From Eudromia elegans (lineage: Eukaryota; Chordata; Aves; Tinamiformes; Tinamidae), in NCBI GenBank assembly GCA_003342815.1, contig PTEX01000016.1:3402731-3466730 (forward strand): a DNA stretch of 64,000 nucleotides, read 5' to 3'. Below the pieces are notes generated by a model. That model did not search any database. It worked only from the letters and a program-made list of their open reading frames with translations, and was not told where the DNA came from. The translations under genes were made by a program, and so were the position numbers. Of the stretch, positions 12,901 through 22,600 are shown in pieces; position 1 is the stretch's first letter; every line of letters begins with the position of its first letter.

Positions 12901-15111
12901 GAACACAGCGTGTCTGCACCCAGTGAGTCACTTCAGATTAGTCTGAATTGCTCGTTAATCTCTTTAAGAAAAACTGAAAAAATACATTCCAGTGATTAGG
13001 AAGCGAAGCACATCAGAGCGTCTCAAATGGCCCTAGGGAGAGCTGTGCTGGTCCCGCTCTCCCCAGCCTGGGATCACAACCTGTGCCAGGACGGGGAGCA
13101 ACAGATGCCAGAGCCAAAGTGAGGGGCAGGAGAGCGCTGAGGCTGGAACAAACTCATTACACAGCACCCGGGAGCGTGTGCAAGAGAGTCCATCACACAA
13201 TGGCAAGCAGCAGTAGCTTTTCATCCAGAAATGCCGTGGGGGAGCAGGGGCCGGGGAAGGAGAGGGGACACAGGGACACATAGTGACCCATGGAGACACA
13301 CTGGGGCGAGAGGGAGCAAGGGACTGCACAAATTAGCCTATTCCTACCCCAAAACCCACACCAGATGAGCCAACAATTGAAAACATCCTCTCATTTCTTG
13401 CAGAAATGCTGTCAGGCAAAAGCGAGCACGAAATCCTTTGAGCCTGAGAAATTCCTTCCTCCCTATTACAGAGGAATTTCCATATGTCAAAAACATGCCT
13501 GGTGACGAGGCAAAAACTCCCCGCTCGTAGTTCAAAAGTGGAGCGAATCCCCTGGGGAAGGAGGACATGGGGACGAGGGCTGGTACCGCCTGTGGCACCG
13601 GGTCAGAGACAGCCCCAAGGCACCGGGGACAGACAGGCCCTCGTCTGCGTGACCTCAGCAAGTGTTTTGGGGTAAAGGAGGACATCACAGCCCTGGGCAG
13701 CATCGGGAAGGGGGAAAAATAACCCTGGAGACATCTGCTTCTCATTCAAGCTGATCCCCTCAGGGATTAAAAGAATTCCTGAAGAAATGTGGAACAGTAT
13801 CACTGACAGTGGGGAAATTATTTCAAGTATCTCCCCAAGCATGTGGAAGGGACAGAGACAACTTTTAATGGATCTGGCAGTCACAGAGTCATCTGCAAAA
13901 GCAATTTGTAGGGAGGAAGAGAGGAAAGAACTGGCCGATGCATCCAAAGAGCCCCAGGAGGAACGTAGGAAGCCCTGAGGCTCCTGGAGCCGTCAGGTAT
14001 CCGCAGGGTCTCACCAGGCCAGTGCTAGCTTTGCACATCCTGACCCAAATCCTGGGAATTTCCTGGCGGCGTCTGAACCATGCCGAGTTTTCCTACATGG
14101 CATTCAGCACTCATGGATCCATGGCCACAAGTGGGTCCACATGGGCTGCTCACAATGAGTTCAGTCCCCAGCATGAGTGATGGAAACCCAGAGAGCACAA
14201 GAGGACAAAGGCACATGGAGGGTGCCCAGCGGAGAGACTGCACCGTGGATGGAAAAGGTGGAGGGTGCGGATGGGATTTCTCAGCCTGCAAGGGGCATGA
14301 TGAGGTGAGGCAGGAGCCAGCACTACCTGCACCCCTTTTAATCCCACAGGCACGAGGAAATCCCAGGAGCAGGTAGGAAAGTCTCGGACACCTCCCTATG
14401 CTTGCTCCCATTGCACTGACATCCCTTGAAAGCCACTATCTGCTGCTACCCCATGGTGGCTTTTCAAGGGGCCAGGAAGGATCCCAGGGATGCAGCACAA
14501 GATGCATGGGAAAGGCCGGGCAAGGGGAGGCCGGGAGCGAGCTGGGTACCAGAGTCCGGGCCGGAGAACAGGGGAGCCGCGCTGGCACCCGCTGTCCTCC
14601 CCGGGGCGCTGGGCAGGAGCGGCGTGCCCCGCTGCCCCCAGCGTCCCGGGCACCCACAAGGCAGCGAGACAGCTCTGCGCCCACCGCCACCCCCGGCCGC
14701 CCGGCAGACACAACATGAATCATCCTACCGGGAGCACCTGTGAGCGGTGGGGACAGCAGGAGCATCCTCCCAGCGCCGGCGGGGATGGCGCGGCGCCTCT
14801 GGCTTCGCCCAACTTGCTGATCGGCGACAGGTCGTGACAAAATGGCCCTCACCCGTCCCCAAAAGTGCGGCCCGATGCCTGATTTGGCTGGCACGTCGGC
14901 CCTACGCTTTGCCCACCTGCAATCCTGGCAAAGGAGAGGACTCCCGGCTCAGCACGGAGGGAGCAGATGGGGGCGGGCAGGGGGACAGGGCCACCCATCA
15001 GAGCCACCAGCCTCTGGAGTGACGAGCGCGCGTCCCCCCCGGCCACCACGTCGCCGCCGTGGCCCGGCCGGCCCTCACCTTGCGGAGATGCTGCTGCCGA
15101 ACCTTCTTCAT
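762..15111 (-). CDS. SLC6A7: SLC6A7, sodium- and chloride-dependent L-proline transporter (14 coding exons)
   Basis: This gene encodes the plasma-membrane proline transporter of neurons, an SLC6 neurotransmitter:Na+/Cl- symporter with 12 membrane spans. Coding exons, in transcription order: 15079-15111, 9472-9652, 8162-8293, 7308-7542, 6445-6583, 5962-6096, 5023-5126, 3854-3978, 3602-3714, 3388-3519, 2938-3037, 2424-2524, 2048-2215, 762-974. They sum to 1911 nt, giving 636 aa plus stop, which is the human length as I remember it. All junctions are GT-AG and keep frame. Visible family features are the TM1 signature [15 protein letters not shown], the EL2 cysteine pair in [11 protein letters not shown], glycosylation sites NAS and NIS, and the C-terminus EEESMM. 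The protein follows human SLC6A7 almost residue for residue, so it is the proline carrier and not a GABA or glycine paralogue. The start was chosen because [11 protein letters not shown] matches the short human first coding exon and sits in a CpG-rich promoter. Confidence 0.97.
2048..2215 (-). CDS. SLC6A7: SLC6A7 coding exon 13
   Basis: Residues 511-566: [20 protein letters not shown], then TM12 ([20 protein letters not shown]), ending REEGTLWE. Phase 0 at both ends. It is interrupted by stops in other frames and has no open frame over 60 codons of its own, so it is easy to miss. Confidence 0.95.
2424..2524 (-). CDS. SLC6A7: SLC6A7 coding exon 12
   Basis: Residues 477-510, the intracellular loop [15 protein letters not shown] and TM11 ([15 protein letters not shown]). 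Confidence 0.96.
2938..3037 (-). CDS. SLC6A7: SLC6A7 coding exon 11
   Basis: Residues 444-477, TM10 ([20 protein letters not shown], then [12 protein letters not shown]). Ends phase 1 before GTAAGG. Confidence 0.96.
3388..3519 (-). CDS. SLC6A7: SLC6A7 coding exon 10
   Basis: Residues 400-443, [20 protein letters not shown] then TM9 ([15 protein letters not shown]). Both ends are phase 0. Confidence 0.96.
3602..3714 (-). CDS. SLC6A7: SLC6A7 coding exon 9
   Basis: Residues 362-399, EL4 end and TM8 ([14 protein letters not shown], then [17 protein letters not shown]). The LGLDSQ end is part of the SLC6 Na2 and gating region. Confidence 0.96.
3854..3978 (-). CDS. SLC6A7: SLC6A7 coding exon 8
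   Basis: Residues 320-362, TM7 region ([25 protein letters not shown]) and the start of EL4 ([14 protein letters not shown]). Confidence 0.96.
4648..4743 (+). repeat. Three-copy 32-bp tandem repeat
   Basis: Units begin CTATTACAGCTC (4648), CTATTACAGCTC (4680) and CTACTACAGCTA (4712), spaced exactly 32 bp; the first two end in GGGAT and GGGAC. The array lies in an SLC6A7 intron, about 90 bp before the CR1-like end. Confidence 0.6.
4829..4890 (+). repeat. CR1 LINE 3' end fragment
   Basis: The stretch CACTTGATCTTGAAGGTCTT, then TTTCAAAC and a diverged ATGATTGTATGATTCAATGG tail, resembles the avian CR1 3' end. That end reads ACTTGATGATCTTAGAGGTC, then CCAACC and ATTCTATG repeats. Only the terminal 60 bases or so are recognisable and they are diverged. 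The fragment lies in the intron between SLC6A7 exons 7 and 8. It is the best single clue that the genome is sauropsid, probably avian. Confidence 0.55.
5023..5126 (-). CDS. SLC6A7: SLC6A7 coding exon 7
   Basis: Residues 286-320, TM6 with the SLC6 signature [22 protein letters not shown], which contributes to substrate, Na+ and Cl- coordination. It ends in phase 2 within the Arg of NIYR. Confidence 0.96.
5962..6096 (-). CDS. SLC6A7: SLC6A7 coding exon 6
   Basis: Residues 241-285, TM5 and EL3 ([20 protein letters not shown], then [12 protein letters not shown]). Flanked by CTGCAG acceptor and GTGAGC donor, both phase 0. Confidence 0.96.
6237..6259 (+). repeat. (CAC)n microsatellite
   Basis: A short CAC trinucleotide run inside the intron between SLC6A7 exons 5 and 6. 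It is the source of poly-His or poly-Val shadow frames here. Confidence 0.8.
6445..6583 (-). CDS. SLC6A7: SLC6A7 coding exon 5
   Basis: Residues 194-240, the end of EL2 and TM4-TM5 start ([28 protein letters not shown]). Phase 2 entry and phase 0 exit match the neighbours. Confidence 0.96.
7308..7542 (-). CDS. SLC6A7: SLC6A7 coding exon 4
   Basis: Residues 116-194. It encodes TM3 ([20 protein letters not shown]) and the large glycosylated extracellular loop 2. That loop has the cysteine pair [11 protein letters not shown] and N-glycosylation sequons NAS and NIS. Confidence 0.96.
8162..8293 (-). CDS. SLC6A7: SLC6A7 coding exon 3
   Basis: Residues 72-116, TM2 and the following loop, with motifs [15 protein letters not shown] and [15 protein letters not shown]. 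It ends in phase 1 at FKG before donor GTGCGT. Confidence 0.96.
9472..9652 (-). CDS. SLC6A7: SLC6A7 coding exon 2
   Basis: Residues 12-72. It holds the rest of the N-terminal tail and TM1 with [15 protein letters not shown], which forms part of the Na+ and substrate sites in SLC6 proteins. The acceptor follows CTCACCCAG and the donor is GTAGGT. Confidence 0.96.
9653..15078 (-). other. SLC6A7: SLC6A7 intron 1 (5.4 kb, no gene seen)
   Basis: The intron between the 11-codon first exon and exon 2. I see no exon-like open frame with splice sites in it. It has an AT-richer, homeodomain-site-rich stretch at about 12655-12990 that looks like a conserved non-coding element. Confidence 0.75.
12655..12990. 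promoter_or_regulatory. Candidate enhancer in SLC6A7 intron 1
   Basis: The stretch has TGATAATTATTATGG near its left end, a TTAAAG/CACGTCATTTTGG middle, and at the right TCAGATTAGTCTGAATTGC followed by CGTTAATC. These are dense TAAT/GATTA homeodomain-type cores in otherwise GC-rich DNA with no coding potential. The enhancer role is inference from composition only. Confidence 0.3.
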
Positions 15112-15450
15112 CCCAGAGCCCTGTTGCTATGCGCCCCCTCCGCGGCACTTTTCCTCGCGCTCCGCAGACGGTCTCAGCGGCGGCGGCGAGGCAGCGCGGG
15201 CAGCATCCGGAGCGGCGGATGGCGAGAAGCGGCGGCACTGCCCCCCGTCCGCCCCCTGCTCCGGCGGCACGGGCAGGCTGGGCGCGAAGGCTGCCCCGAA
15301 GGAGGCAGAGGAGGAGGCAGAGCCGGCGGGCCGGGCGCTGCGGTGCCGGTGCGGGAAGGGAGGAAGGGGACGGCTCTCAGCAGGCTGGAGAAGGGCTGTC
15401 TGTCAAACGCACCCCTGCCGGGTGGGGGGGTAGGACCCAGGCGCCTCACG
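14500..15450. promoter_or_regulatory. SLC6A7: CpG-rich promoter region of SLC6A7
   Basis: CpG-dense DNA spans both sides of the SLC6A7 start codon at 15111, with runs of CGGCGGCG and GGCCGGCC and no clear TATA box. This fits a dispersed CpG-island promoter on the minus strand. The 5' UTR should lie just above 15111; I cannot set the start site. Confidence 0.6.
15079..15111 (-). CDS. SLC6A7: SLC6A7 coding exon 1
   Basis: This 11-codon exon reads [11 protein letters not shown], residues 1-11 of the cytosolic N-terminus, followed by donor GTGAGG. It ends in phase 0 and joins PVTPDLL of exon 2 across a 5.4 kb intron. It is too short to find by open frame alone; it was found by its resemblance to the human first exon and its place in a CpG-rich stretch. 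Confidence 0.9.
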
Positions 15451-18240
15451 GGGCCATGGGGCAAGGAGGAGGCAGCCGCTGCTCACATGCGGCACGTGCC
15501 ACGAGTGTGTCTGTGCTCAGCCTGCGCCCTGGCTATGGGGCGCAGCGTTATCCTCACACGGCCCCACGCAGGGCGGCGAATCCCCTGTGTCACAGCCCTG
15601 GCCAGGCCCAGCAGGTCAGAAATGTCCTGATGCTGCTGCAGGCTGCCCAAGGCCAGTACCCAGCCCTGGGATGGAGGGGCCCCACAGCCCTCGTTCCTTC
15701 CGTGCTGCGCTTTCCCCCGACCATCCCCAGCCAAAGCCTCTCCATCAGGAGCGTGCTCCGTATCCCTGGCAGATAGAGAATTTTCCTCCCAGGCAAAGCA
15801 GAGCAGGAGCTGCTGGGCTGGCACGGGTGGCCAGGGCCTTATTGGGTGCTGTCCCGGCCTCATCATCCCGCCCCGTGCCTTGTTTGCCTCCCATGCCTGT
15901 TGGATGTGAATCAGCCCTTTGCTCTTTTCCCTCGGGATCTTCCTGAGGAGCCACATCCCGCGGGGCAGAACCAGTGCTAACGCGTTGCGGCTGCCCCATC
16001 CCTGCGTCACCAGGCTCCAACCCATCCCTGCACAAACAGCCCAGCCTGCCCACGGCCGGCGTTACGCCACTTACAACCAGAGGGAATATTTCCCATCAGG
16101 AGCCCATGGACTGACGATAGCCCTGAGTGTGGGTTTGGACGCAGACCCCAAAGGGATGCTCCGCTTGCAGAGCACCCACACCCACAGTCACAGGCATTGC
16201 TTGGGCAGTGGAGCCACCAGACCCATGGCCCGGGATGACAAGAGGTGGCCAACTCCAGCACCTGTGGAGCTCCAACCTCTCTTTGGAGCAGCAACCTTAG
16301 CCTGGCATCTCTCTGGGCTGATCCTTGGCTCTGGCTACAAGACGCCCCACAGAGCAGGTTGTAGAGGTGCAGGGACACAGGGAAACAACCTCCTCAACCG
16401 GTGCCCTCTGAGTTCACTGTGCCCCAAAGCCACCATCGCGAATGCTATTGCAGGAGGAAGGAGCCCACGGGCTGGGGAAACTGCCCGTGTGCACAGTACA
16501 GCCCATGAGGTGGGCGCATCCCAACACCATCCCGGCCTTCGGCTGCAGAGGCGCCGCCTGGGGCCACGACGTGCCCATGTCTGTGAGACCAGCTCCGTAA
16601 GAGACGCAAGGAAGGCAACAACGACCACAGGTAGTCAGCAGGGAGCACGTCGCCTTGGAGGCTGCTGCAGCCCCGACGCGCTTGGGGCCGCCTGGTTTGA
16701 GTGGCCTTATTTTGATGCTGATCTCCAGATTTGTCCAAGGAAGGGATGCACCCAGGTAGCGGGAGGGGCAGGCGGGATCAGAGGGAAACTCCGGGGCTTG
16801 CTGGTGCCCATGGCCACCCAGCAGGTCCCCTCCAACCCGCCGTATCCTCCTGGGCCTTGGTGATGTGGGAGCAGCTGCTGCAGGTGGTGTAACAGGTGCC
16901 TGGCACCTGCCACCGGTGCAACCACCAGGGCAGATTTGGGCCAAAGAGATGGAAAGCAGGTGAGCAAAGGGTTCATGATGGCTTGAGCGAGGAGAGCCCG
17001 GCTGCAGCAGATGCATTTTGCAGGCCCAGCCAAGTTGTGTGCATGTGTGTGTGCATGTATGCATGCGTGTGCATGCGTGTGTGCAGGGGGAAGGGGTGTC
17101 TGGGTGTGTGGGCACATTTATTGCCTCTTCCTGCCAGCGCCTGCTCCCTGTGCACACAGAGGCGCCAGGAACCCAAGGGCACAGCCCAGGGCTGCCTGGA
17201 CTTTTACCCGGCTGTGCAAACAGGCAGGCACCTGATTAGGGGATCAGTTGGAATTTCAGCCTGTCAACGGCAGGCGGGAAGTTCACCAGCGCCGGAGCAT
17301 CTTCCCTCCCCACACAAAGCGTTTGTCCTGACATCCCCATCCCCACCTCGTGCTGCAGGAGAGCAGCTCCCCTTCCAGCATGGAGGGGCTTGGAGCAAGA
17401 CACCGCCGGCGCCGGTGACATTCGGGCTGAGGAGGGCCCAGGTCCCCAGGGTGCAGCGATGGGTGGCGAGGGCAGGAATAACCCTTTGCTCTGCCACCTC
17501 AGCATCCCGCTGCTGCCAGCTCCTCCACCCACCAGGATCCAGGACTTTATCCCGGCGTCCTTCCCGAGACAGCCCCATGACCCTCCGCATGCACATCCTC
17601 CGAAGCCGAAGCTTGGCACGTGGTGGGGCAGAGAGAGCGGTTTTAGCAAACGGGGGCAGCCCCGTGTTTGGAGCGAGCACTGCAATGGCCAGGCTCAGCC
17701 TCTCCCGCTCGGCGCTGCCTCTCCGTGCGGCTCGGCACCGTTGCCAGCTGTTCCAGGCACTATCTCACATCCTCGTTCTGTGTTTGCTCTTCTTGGACAA
17801 GGAGGATATTCAGCCCATCAGCAGCCATAAAACGAGATTAGAGGCTGGGAGGCGCCAATGGGAGGCCGCCACGTCCTGGGGCAGCTGGCCTTGTTCTTTG
17901 GCCTCCACCACCCCAGGCTCAACCTCACCCCTTCCCTGACTGCCCCCAGGGCCGCAGACGCCAGGACACTCCAGCACAGCGAGCAGGAGCCAGGACATGG
18001 TGGCACCACGCCGTGTGGTATCCTCCGGTGCCCTCCTCCGTGTTCCAAGAGGGCTCCAGGCATCCCCTGATGGACACGGGCCATCCCCTTGGGATGTGGG
18101 GCCTGGGATCGCACTGGGCTCGCAGCCCCAGGTAGCCAGGAGCGCTGCTGCAACGGGAGCCCATAAGGCAGCGTCCCTTTCCCAGGCACCGCGCGGCAGC
18201 CACAACAGCTAGAGCCGTGAGGAGGCGGCAGCAGAGCCGC
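15450..18240. other. Intergenic DNA between SLC6A7 and CDX1
   Basis: GC-rich DNA with several long open frames on both strands that lack homology, splice logic and protein-like composition. The one structured element I see is the alternating TG/CATG tract at 17036-17085. Confidence 0.6.
17036..17085. repeat. Alternating purine-pyrimidine TG/CATG tract
   Basis: Fifty bases of unbroken pyrimidine-purine alternation made of TG and GCATGC/GTATGC units. Such tracts can adopt left-handed Z-DNA. It is about 1.2 kb past the predicted CDX1 poly(A) site. Confidence 0.8.
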
Positions 18241-18244
18241 GGCG

Positions 18245-19424
18245 CGTGGGATTCCTGCTAGCTTTTATTTTTACCAACGCTTAAAAAATAAAAAGAAAAT
18301 CAAATCTGCTTTATATACACACAAAAAAAAGAGTCGAAGTCCCGAGCTGATGCAACTGCTCGTCTGCATCAGCAACCGCAGCCAGCAGTGGTGACCAAGG
18401 GAGGTGCGGATGGGGGACACTCGGATGTGACAAGATCCCAGTGCAGGGCCCAGCTGGGTCCATGGTGGAGACGTTATCCCCATTACCTTCTGTCTGCAAG
18501 GGAAGCAGCAGCCCAGGAGCAGCAGCCCAGCCTGGGGCAGGGTCCTAGCTGCTCCCTTAGAACCTTTAAGGCAACCAAAACAGCAGTCCTGCGGCACCGC
18601 AGCGACACGTCTGCTGGATGGACATGGGCAGGTCTCCGTGTGGAGCTTCGTGGACGCACCTCGGCTGCAGTGGAACATGGATGTTCTCTGAGCGGAGAAC
18701 AAGGATGCAGAGCCAGAGCCGGGAGTGCAGGAGGAGGGGTGCTGTGCTCGGTGCACGTCCGCGTGGGGAGCTTGCCACGGGCGTGCTCCTGCTCAGCGTT
18801 GTTGTGCTGGGTTGAGGAGGGCTCCAGCTCTCCCTCAGGCCCCTCGGTCTGCAGCCCCATCAGCCAAAGGTCCTGCCCGACTAGCCCCATCCACCTTGCT
18901 CTTCCTTCTGCATCCCCCTCCCCAGCACGGCAAATCCAGCAGACTAGTTTGGCTCAGATTTGCTTTGCCTTGAGCCCAGCCAAGTCTCTTTTCTCATTCA
19001 GTCTTGTTTGAACTGTCCCAGGCAGCTGGATCTCCAGGAGGTCCATCCTATAAGCTCCATCTCACGTGCTGCAGGAAAGCCTTCCTCCACCACAACCTCA
19101 CACCTCCAGCCAAGGACCCCCCCACCTTCCTCTCTAATAATATTAATATCCTGCCTTGGGCTATAGACCCTGGGGGTCAGATCAGCGTGTATTTCCCGCA
19201 GGAGAGCAATACTACCTAACCTAATGATTTTGTACGTGGGCAAGAGCCCGCAAGCCCCTCGGTGAAGGTCACGGTGCCACCTTGTCTAGCCTCGTGGGCT
19301 GCCCTGTCATTTCAGACGGGGAACATTGTGTCTTGGGGAAGGGACTGTCACTCTTCAGAGCACGCTGACCATCTCGGCTCTGCCACACGGTGCTTCTCTC
19401 TCGGTGCCTGCGGCTGCTGGGGGG
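18245..19424 (-). other. CDX1: Probable CDX1 3' UTR
   Basis: About 1.2 kb beyond the CDX1 stop, ending in an AT-rich stretch (18255-18340) typical of a 3' UTR terminus in this GC-rich region. Minus-strand AATAAA is at 18264-18269. The end point is inferred. Confidence 0.55.
18264..18269 (-). terminator. CDX1: Candidate CDX1 polyadenylation signal AATAAA
   Basis: Minus-strand hexamer in the context GGTAAAAATAAAAGC, at the end of an AT-rich island and about 1.16 kb past the stop. Confidence 0.55.
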
Positions 19425-19631
19425 TTAAGGCATGAACTCCTCCTTGATGGTCAGCGGGGAGGAGGAGACGAGGCTCGGGGCGCTGCTGCCGCAGAGGCCC
19501 CCGATGGGTCCCGGGGTGCCAACGGCTGGCGGCGTCGGCGTGGTGGTGCTCGTGGGCTGGCTTTGCTGCTGCATCTTCTTTTTGTTCACCTTCCTCTCCT
19601 TCGCCCTCCGATTCTGAAACCAGATTTTCAC
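19425..19631 (-). CDS. CDX1: CDX1 coding exon 3
   Basis: Residues 192-259, the recognition helix [19 protein letters not shown] and the Gln, Ser, Thr and Pro-rich tail. Acceptor CTGCAG, stop TAA. Confidence 0.97.
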   Translation of the reverse strand: MKIWFQNRRAKERKVNKKKMQQQSQPTSTTTPTPPAVGTPGPIGGLCGSSAPSLVSSSPLTIKEEFMP

Positions 19632-22600
19632 CTGCAGGGAGAAACGGACAGTGGCAAAGAGAAGGGGAGAGAGCAGAGGGTGACAAACCTCGTAGCACCC
19701 CTGAGGAAGGGAGGAATATTTGGGGGTTTAAGAGAACTATGGTGCAAGGCAGCCTTCACAGGGAGGACAACGTTGCCTCTTCCCGCAGCCCATTCAGCCA
19801 GAGCCCCGCCTGCCCCCCGGGACGGAGGATTCCCGGGGGCTCCGTCGGGAGGAGGTGCCGGGGTGCCCGGCACTGACCTGCCGCTCCGTGAGCCCCAGCG
19901 CGGCGGCCAGCTCGGCTTTGCGGCGGATGGTGATGTAGCGGCTGTAGTGAAACTCCTTCTCCAGCTCCAGGCGCTGGTGGTCCGTGTAGACCACCCGGTA
20001 CTTGTCCTTCGTCCTGGTCTTGCCTAGCGGAGACAATGGAGCTCGGTTAGACGGGAGGGGAGCCAGAGGGGCAGCAAGAGTGGTAGAGGCATCCCCAAAG
20101 GCACCGAGGGTTTGCACGAAGCCATGGGGAGCTCCAGAGACCCAGGAATGCCCTGGGGACCAGCAAGCAAGAGGGAAGAGTTGCTCCTTCTAACAGCATG
20201 GTGGCCCAGGGGCGTGAAGCGCAGCGTGGTGGGGTCCAACCTGCATTACCACCACCACCAAGCCACCCAGCACAGGGGCACCGCAGACCTTTGGCAGCCT
20301 CTCAGTTTAACAACGTCCTCGGATGAATGGGGATCATTGTTTTCCCGGGAATTTCAGCACCCTTTCAAGGAAGGCTGGCCATCCCCGGGAGTTTGCTAAC
20401 AAACCATGGTGCTTTCCCCGGCAGAGGAGCCCCGAGATGGTGCATAAACACAGCTCAAGTATTTGCTGTTCCACTCCACATCCACATTCAAACCATGTTG
20501 GAGGGCGGCTGGAGGGACAGAGCCAGGTTTTCAGCTGAGCAGACCCTGTCCTTCCAACCGGGAATCCAGCCAGTTCTCTGCCTGGAAGCCACAGGTCATC
20601 AGGTTTGCCCATTTTTTCCTAAATTTCTCTGACAGAGAGCAATGCTGAAGGGCTCTGCAGATCTCCCCAAGGCAGGCACCAGCACAGACAGAGAGGCAGG
20701 GACTCAAAGTGGGGAATTTGGCCCAGGAGCTTTCTCCTTTCTTGGGCCAAAACCAAGAGTTTTTGTCTCCAGATGTCCCAGCAGGGTCCTTGGGGGCTAG
20801 CCATCCTGGCTAACCCAGCAGAAGCAGATGGAACGAAGCAAAACTCCGTCCCGCAGAGAGAGATGGCAGTGTGGACTCAACCCTAGTCAGACATCAGAGA
20901 ATCCCCGCACAGCGACACCTCCGCCTCCAGCATGCAAATCCGCTTGTTTACCAGCCAACTCAAATTTTATTTTTAAGCATCTCAGAACGTGTTAGGAACA
21001 CCGTAAGCGGATGGCTCGGAGATGCACACAAGCCTTCCGGGATAACCCCTCCTCTGGAGCCCGGCGCTCCGGCTCCAGAGCAGCTCTGGGCTGCCGGCGC
21101 AGGAAGGCAGGAGCAGGGACAAGCTGAGGCCACCCTGAAAGGCTGAAGCACAGGGCAAGTCCTGCTCCCGGAGCCCTCGGGCCTCCCTAAATCATGGGTG
21201 GTGGATGCGATGAACGTGGGTCATCCCTTTTATCCTCGAAGGTAGAAAAGACCCAAAGCAAGGGGAGATCCCAGCTAAATGTCACTCCTTACCATGCACG
21301 AGAGCAAACCTGCCTGTGGCCACAGAGAAGGAGTGCACGAGTAAAAAGCACATGTAAAATGGGATGTGTTCAGGCTTGGCACATGTAGAGAGGGATGTCC
21401 CCAGGCAGAGCCACGCTTTGTGTCACCTGCAGCCACCAGATGCGTGTCCTGGTGGAAGGGAAGCCAAGTGGAATTTGGGGATTTTTGCAAGGTTTTCTAT
21501 TTTCATTCTTTCTTTCATTCTAGGCATTCGTCTGCTGTTTCATGTAGAGAGGAGCTGGGGGCTCAAAGCAAAACCAAGCGCTAGGCCGGGACAGCCGCCC
21601 CAGCCCGTCCGCTCCTCCCGCGGGATCTCTGCCTTGCGCCCCGCGGTGCCTCCATCTCCTGCGGCTCCGCGGGGCCTCCTGAGGAGCCCCTCGGCACACG
21701 AAGGGCACCTGCACACACACCCCGGAGCCACCCGTGCCGAATTTGCAAGCGCATCGATTCCCAGGGAATTACAACACAAGGGAGCTGCCCCGGCTGAGGT
21801 TTACACAGGGTTTAGCGGCTCCATGAGAAATCAGGCTCCCTCGCTGTCCCTGCTGCAAGCTCAGGGACTCCTGCAGGTCTTCTCCTTTCTCATATAATTT
21901 TATCTCTTTAATTATTTGACTATCTGAGACACTTGAAAACAAAAGAACTTCCTGAATGGATAATGCTTTAAAAATTTGAAGTAGGTCTTATTTGAAATAA
22001 TACTACTTGCATACCATGGCTTGGAGGAAAAAAAAACAGTTGAAAACAAATGAATTCACAGATAAGGTTAAAAAAAACCCACTAAAGAAAGGAGATGTGA
22101 ATGCCACATGAGCCATGAACCTTAGCAGGAATTATTATTTGCTGCCCCAGCTGTAAATAGATCCATCACTGCTTGTTCTTTATTTATTCTCGCTTCATCA
22201 TTTGTGCTGGATGAATTCTCGTCTTTGTCTCAAGTCTTCCAGATCCCCAGTCGCTCTGGTGAGGCATCGACGTGTGAGCGGGATGGGAAGCTGGTCCCTC
22301 ACAGCTAAACATTAAGCGGCAAAGAGTCAAAGCAGAGCGTTCACAAGCAAGCCAGAGATGGAAAGTTATTCATCTCGACTAATTGCTGGTTTCAGCTATG
22401 TTTGCTGAATTCAGGAATGTATTGTGGGTGATTCACAAGAGAAAAAATAAAAGGACTTGCAAGATATACTATTGACAATGAATAATTCAACTACCTTGAA
22501 TATGAATGCTCAGTTACACTTAGCTCACTCTCCGCAGCCTTTTACAGCTCTGCGAAAGGAAAGAGGGAACTTGGGACAAGTCACCCCAGCGCCTGGGCAA

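Noticed and set aside
16896..17939. Open frame of 347 codons spanning the TG/CATG tract
   Set aside because: It reads through a simple repeat as Cys/Val/His runs, so it is not protein-like.
20593..20606. AGGTCA-TC-AGGTTT, a second DR2-like element in CDX1 intron 1
   Set aside because: The second half-site is off consensus, and one near match in 8 kb is expected by chance.
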